DNA of 8,500 nt from an uncultured Sulfitobacter sp. Its GTDB lineage: Bacteria; Pseudomonadota; Alphaproteobacteria; Rhodobacterales; Rhodobacteraceae. Positions 6,298-8,500 of the stretch are shown here, one piece after another (position 1 is the first letter of the stretch; each line of letters begins with the position of its first letter). The stretch is taken from NCBI GenBank assembly GCA_937923365.1, contig CALAIJ010000089.1:1-8500 (forward strand), given 5' to 3'. The notes beneath the pieces are model-generated. The model was given only the letters and a program-made list of their open reading frames with translations. It was not told the DNA's origin and did not search any database. Both the position numbers and the translations under genes were made by a program.

Positions 6298-6672
6298 TCA
6301 AAGGGCAGTGCTCAACGTCAAATGCCACTGGGCATCCCCGAACGCAGGGCGCACGCAGCGGAAAGTCGGACACATAGTATGTTCAAATCCCCAGTTCATC
6401 TTTTCAACCTGCGCATCAAAGCCACCTTCGTCTCCCTCTGGCGCAGGAACCGAAGGCCCTTGCGCGGCAATTTCCACAGGCACGCGAGCGGCAGCGCCAG
6501 ATACGAAAAAGACCTGAGCCGCATCCTGTGCACGGGCCCGCTCCTGCGCGGGTATCGCCACAGCATAGCGCCCGCGCAACGCCGCGCGAGGCATAGCCGC
6601 GCCCGCTCTTCCCAATCGTCCGAACCCCACATATAGTGCACGAAACAATACTCTGCGTTTAATCGCAGGCAC
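6298..6672 (-). CDS. Doubtful small hypothetical ORF between the regulator and mipZ
   Basis: An open frame of up to 124 codons from a GTG at 6672, or 98 codons from the first internal ATG (6594). I do not recognise the product. It has no signal peptide or clear membrane segment. The first part is rich in Arg and Ala, the middle (PAPEGDEGGFDAQVEKMNWG) is acidic with ordinary codons, and the end contains two cysteines and three tryptophan or histidine sites. In favour of coding: the composition of the middle reads more like protein than the opposite strand, and a weak hairpin follows the stop. Against: there is no SD before GTG 6672, and the upstream part covers the likely mipZ promoter. It could be a small divergent gene starting at the internal ATG, a gene remnant, or chance. 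Confidence 0.25.
   Translation of the reverse strand: MPAIKRRVLFRALYVGFGRLGRAGAAMPRAALRGRYAVAIPAQERARAQDAAQVFFVSGAAARVPVEIAAQGPSVPAPEGDEGGFDAQVEKMNWGFEHTMCPTFRCVRPAFGDAQWHLTLSTAL
6609..6637 (+). promoter_or_regulatory. Candidate sigma70-type promoter of mipZ
   Basis: TTCCCA (6609-6614, 4 of 6 matches to the -35 consensus) and TATAGT (6632-6637, 5 of 6 to the -10) are separated by exactly 17 bases. Transcription would start near 6644, giving a leader of about 46 bases before the mipZ ATG. Spacing and hexamers are good, but chance matches of this quality occur, so it is a prediction. Confidence 0.45.
6654..6667. repeat. Near-palindrome TGCGTTTAATCGCA in the predicted mipZ leader
   Basis: The 14-bp site reads the same on both strands at 12 of 14 positions and is centred on TTAA. 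It lies just after the predicted mipZ transcription start and 22 bases before the ATG, so it could be an operator. Only one TTAA is present, so it is not a standard TTAA-N7-TTAA CtrA box. Confidence 0.3.
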
Positions 6673-6689
6673 ACAGAGGGACGAGTGGC

Positions 6690-7499
6690 ATGGCGCATAT
6701 TATTGTCGTCGGGAACGAAAAGGGTGGCGCGGGGAAATCCACCGTGTCCATGCATCTGGCGACCGCTTTGGCGCGTATGGGGCACAAGGTTTCCGGCCTT
6801 GATCTGGACCTGCGTCAGCGTACCTTCGGGCGCTACATCGACAACCGTCGTGCGTTTCTCAAAAAGGCGGGCCTCGATCTTGCCAGCCCCGCATTGACCG
6901 AGCTGCCAGAGGTCAAACCGAATGCCCTGCGTCCTGGTGAGAACGTCTATGACCACCGGCTGTCCGCCGCTGTTGCAGGGATGGAGAGGGACAACGATTT
7001 TATCCTGATCGACTGTCCTGGCTCGCATACCCGACTGTCTCAGGTGGCGCACTCGCTGGCCGATACGCTGGTCACGCCGCTCAACGACAGCTTTATTGAC
7101 TTTGATCTGCTGGCCCATACGGACGCGGACGCGACCAAGATCACCGGCCCGTCCGTCTATTCCGAAATGGTCTGGAACGCGCGGCAGCTGCGTGCGCAGG
7201 CAGGGCTCACACCCATCGACTGGGTTGTCGTGCGCAACCGCATGGGTGCCCAGCGCATGGTCAACAAGGAAAAGATGGAAGCGGCAATCAAGATGCTCTC
7301 CAAGCGCATCGGTTTTCGCATCGCCCCTGGCTTTAACGAGCGGGTGATTTTTCGCGAGTTATTTCCACGTGGGCTGACCTTGCTGGATCTCAAGGACATT
7401 GGCGTCAAGCAACTCAACATCTCGAATGTGGCCGCGCGTCAGGAATTGCGCGACCTGATCAAGGCGCTCAAACTGCCCGGAGTGACCGCCGATTTCTGA
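6690..7499 (+). CDS. mipZ: Division-plane positioning ATPase MipZ (ParA/MinD superfamily)
   Basis: A 269-residue P-loop ATPase. The deviant Walker A motif KGGAGKST is at 11-18 (signature Lys 11, catalytic-loop Lys 16), DLDLRQRT at 38-45 is the switch I segment typical of MipZ, and FILIDCPG at 104-111 is Walker B. Further MipZ-like stretches are VVTP-like [13 protein letters not shown] (127-139), DWVVVRNR (177-184), KRIGFRI (205-211) and [16 protein letters not shown] (219-234). The resemblance to Caulobacter MipZ runs over the whole length and separates it from plasmid ParA proteins. In Caulobacter MipZ forms a gradient from ParB at the poles and inhibits FtsZ, so that the Z ring forms at midcell; the same role is expected in this alphaproteobacterium. 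The ATG has AGGGA 8 bases upstream. No parB or ftsZ is in the window. Its stop overlaps a possible ATT start of the next gene. Confidence 0.93.
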   Translation: MAHIIVVGNEKGGAGKSTVSMHLATALARMGHKVSGLDLDLRQRTFGRYIDNRRAFLKKAGLDLASPALTELPEVKPNALRPGENVYDHRLSAAVAGMERDNDFILIDCPGSHTRLSQVAHSLADTLVTPLNDSFIDFDLLAHTDADATKITGPSVYSEMVWNARQLRAQAGLTPIDWVVVRNRMGAQRMVNKEKMEAAIKMLSKRIGFRIAPGFNERVIFRELFPRGLTLLDLKDIGVKQLNISNVAARQELRDLIKALKLPGVTADF

Positions 7500-8500
7500 G
7501 CGTCGCACATCTCGTCTGCAAGGCATGCGGCGCCTGTCGCCATCGGCCCGTCTTGCTGCCTTGGACCTTGATGAGGCTGATGCACAGGCGCTTGGCGGTG
7601 CCGACATGCTGCCCCTGTCCACCGCCGACGGGATGATCGAGAACGTCATCGGCAAGTTCGAACTGCCCCTTGGCGTGGCCACGAACTTTACTGTGAACGG
7701 CCGCGATTACCTGATCCCGATGGCCGTCGAAGAACCCTCCGTCGTGGCTGCCGCCTCCTACATGGCGCGGATCGTGCGGGCGAACGGCGGGTTCAGGACC
7801 ACTTCCACCGATCCGGTCATGCGCGCGCAAATACAGGTGCTGCGCCCTGCACACATGGACGCAGCAATTGCGGCCCTGCACGGGGCCAAAGCCGAGCTGA
7901 TCGACGCTGCGAATGCCCGCGATCATGTTCTCATCGGGCTAGGGGGTGGATGCAAGGATATCGAGGTTCACAGCTTTTCCGACACGCCTGTTGGGCCGAT
8001 GGTCGTGCTGCATCTGCTGGTTGACGTGCGGGACGCCATGGGGGCCAACACCGTCAACACCATGGCCGAGACCCTTGCCCCCCGTGTCGCCGAACTGGCC
8101 CGCGGCGAGGTACGGTTGCGCATCCTCTCCAACCTTGCGGACTTGCGACTGGCCCGTGCCGAAGTGCGCATCGCACCGGACACACTTTCCACCAATACGC
8201 TTGCAGGCGCCGACGTGGCGCGCGGCATTGTAGAGGCCTGCGCGCTGGCGATGGTTGATCCTTATCGCGCAGCCACCCACAACAAGGGCATCATGAACGG
8301 GATCGACCCCGTCGTTGTGGCCACTGGCAATGACTGGCGCGCCATTGAGGCGGGCGCCCACGCCTATGCCGCCCGCGAGGGGCGCTACACCTCGCTCACA
8401 CGGTGGGAACAAGATGCTGACGGCAGGCTGGTGGGGTCACTGGAATTGCCCATGGCCCTGGGGCTGGTTGGTGGCGCGACCAAGACCCACCCCGCAGCAC
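7492..8500 (+). CDS. mvaA: Class II hydroxymethylglutaryl-CoA reductase, 3' end beyond the window
   Basis: The open frame encodes about 325 residues from the first ATG (7525) and runs off the edge; roughly 100 residues should be missing. It matches the class II (Pseudomonas mevalonii type) enzyme: [15 protein letters not shown], then [14 protein letters not shown] with the catalytic Glu (E70 from ATG 7525), [59 protein letters not shown] with the catalytic Lys (K254, codon 8284) and [13 protein letters not shown] with the catalytic Asp (D270, codon 8332). The active-site His near the C terminus is not visible. The enzyme interconverts HMG-CoA and mevalonate. The Asp of NARDHV (D133, codon 7921) aligns with the Asp that sets NAD(H) preference in P. 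mevalonii, which suggests mevalonate breakdown. The start is uncertain: the family segment SRL-x5-LSP-x2-RL begins before ATG 7525, which also lacks a properly spaced SD. ATT 7492 has GGAG (7479-7482) 9 bases upstream and overlaps the mipZ stop, so I give 7492; a cautious annotator would use 7525. Confidence 0.92.
   Translation, partial: MSERRTSRLQGMRRLSPSARLAALDLDEADAQALGGADMLPLSTADGMIENVIGKFELPLGVATNFTVNGRDYLIPMAVEEPSVVAAASYMARIVRANGGFRTTSTDPVMRAQIQVLRPAHMDAAIAALHGAKAELIDAANARDHVLIGLGGGCKDIEVHSFSDTPVGPMVVLHLLVDVRDAMGANTVNTMAETLAPRVAELARGEVRLRILSNLADLRLARAEVRIAPDTLSTNTLAGADVARGIVEACALAMVDPYRAATHNKGIMNGIDPVVVATGNDWRAIEAGAHAYAAREGRYTSLTRWEQDADGRLVGSLELPMALGLVGGATKTHPAA

Larger units (their letters stand above)
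6230..6689. other. Intergenic region between the LysR gene and mipZ
   Basis: About 460 bp separate two divergently oriented, confidently called genes. Apart from the doubtful small ORF, the weak hairpin, the mipZ promoter candidate and the near-palindrome listed separately, I see no RNA gene, repeat array or mobile-element end. A plus-strand open frame over 6241-6636 translates to an Arg/Ser/His-rich sequence with no family features and looks like a shadow. A promoter for the LysR gene should lie near 6235-6290, but no hexamer pair there is convincing. Confidence 0.6.

Noticed and set aside
6230..6373. Extension of the LysR gene by 48 codons
   Set aside because: LysR proteins normally begin a few residues before the helix-turn-helix, as from ATG 6229. 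The extra Cys/Pro-rich segment is not a LysR feature.
6241..6636. Plus-strand open frame of 131 codons before mipZ
   Set aside because: The translation is Arg/Ser/His-rich and featureless, with no SD. The opposite strand looks more protein-like here, although that too is doubtful.
6396..7118. Minus-strand open frame of 240 codons over the mipZ 5' half
   Set aside because: It is antisense to mipZ, which has intact Walker motifs. No domain is recognisable in the opposite translation.
7468..8412. Minus-strand open frames (7468-7926 and 7939-8412) opposite the HMG-CoA reductase
   Set aside because: The plus strand encodes an unmistakable class II HMG-CoA reductase through the whole stretch; the antisense translations are Gly/His/Arg-rich shadows.

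Overview
The base composition, the MipZ homologue and the gene style point to an alphaproteobacterium, most likely a member of the Rhodobacterales (Roseobacter-like). This is inference from the proteins alone; there is no rRNA or other marker in the window.

Positions 1-6229 (all minus strand) hold a compact catabolic locus. In transcription order it is: a LysR-type regulator (6229-5351); a 92-bp gap with an inverted repeat and a candidate -10; a YcsI/DUF1445 protein of the D-glutamate cyclase family (5258-4422); the three subunits of a TRAP transporter, DctP, DctQ and DctM (4410-1523); and the 5-oxoprolinase subunits PxpA, PxpB and the first 19 codons of PxpC (1511 to the left window edge). 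From ycsI onward, genes overlap or are separated by at most 27 bp. Several Shine-Dalgarno (SD) sequences overlap the upstream stop codon, so this looks like one translationally coupled operon. A coherent reading is this: the TRAP system imports 5-oxoproline (pyroglutamate) or a related acid, YcsI links D-glutamate and 5-oxo-D-proline, and PxpABC uses ATP to open the lactam to glutamate.

Positions 6230-6689 separate the catabolic locus from the right-hand genes. They contain one doubtful minus-strand small ORF, a weak hairpin after it, a good sigma70-like promoter candidate for mipZ, and a near-palindrome in the predicted mipZ leader.

Positions 6690-8500 (plus strand) hold mipZ, a ParA-family ATPase that positions the division plane, followed without a gap by a class II (degradative-type) HMG-CoA reductase that runs off the right edge. 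The reductase homology begins upstream of its first ATG. An ATT codon overlapping the mipZ stop, with a well-placed GGAG, is a possible non-canonical start.

No mobile elements, CRISPR arrays, tRNAs or rRNAs were seen. The most interesting items are the YcsI-TRAP-PxpABC module and the start of the HMG-CoA reductase.
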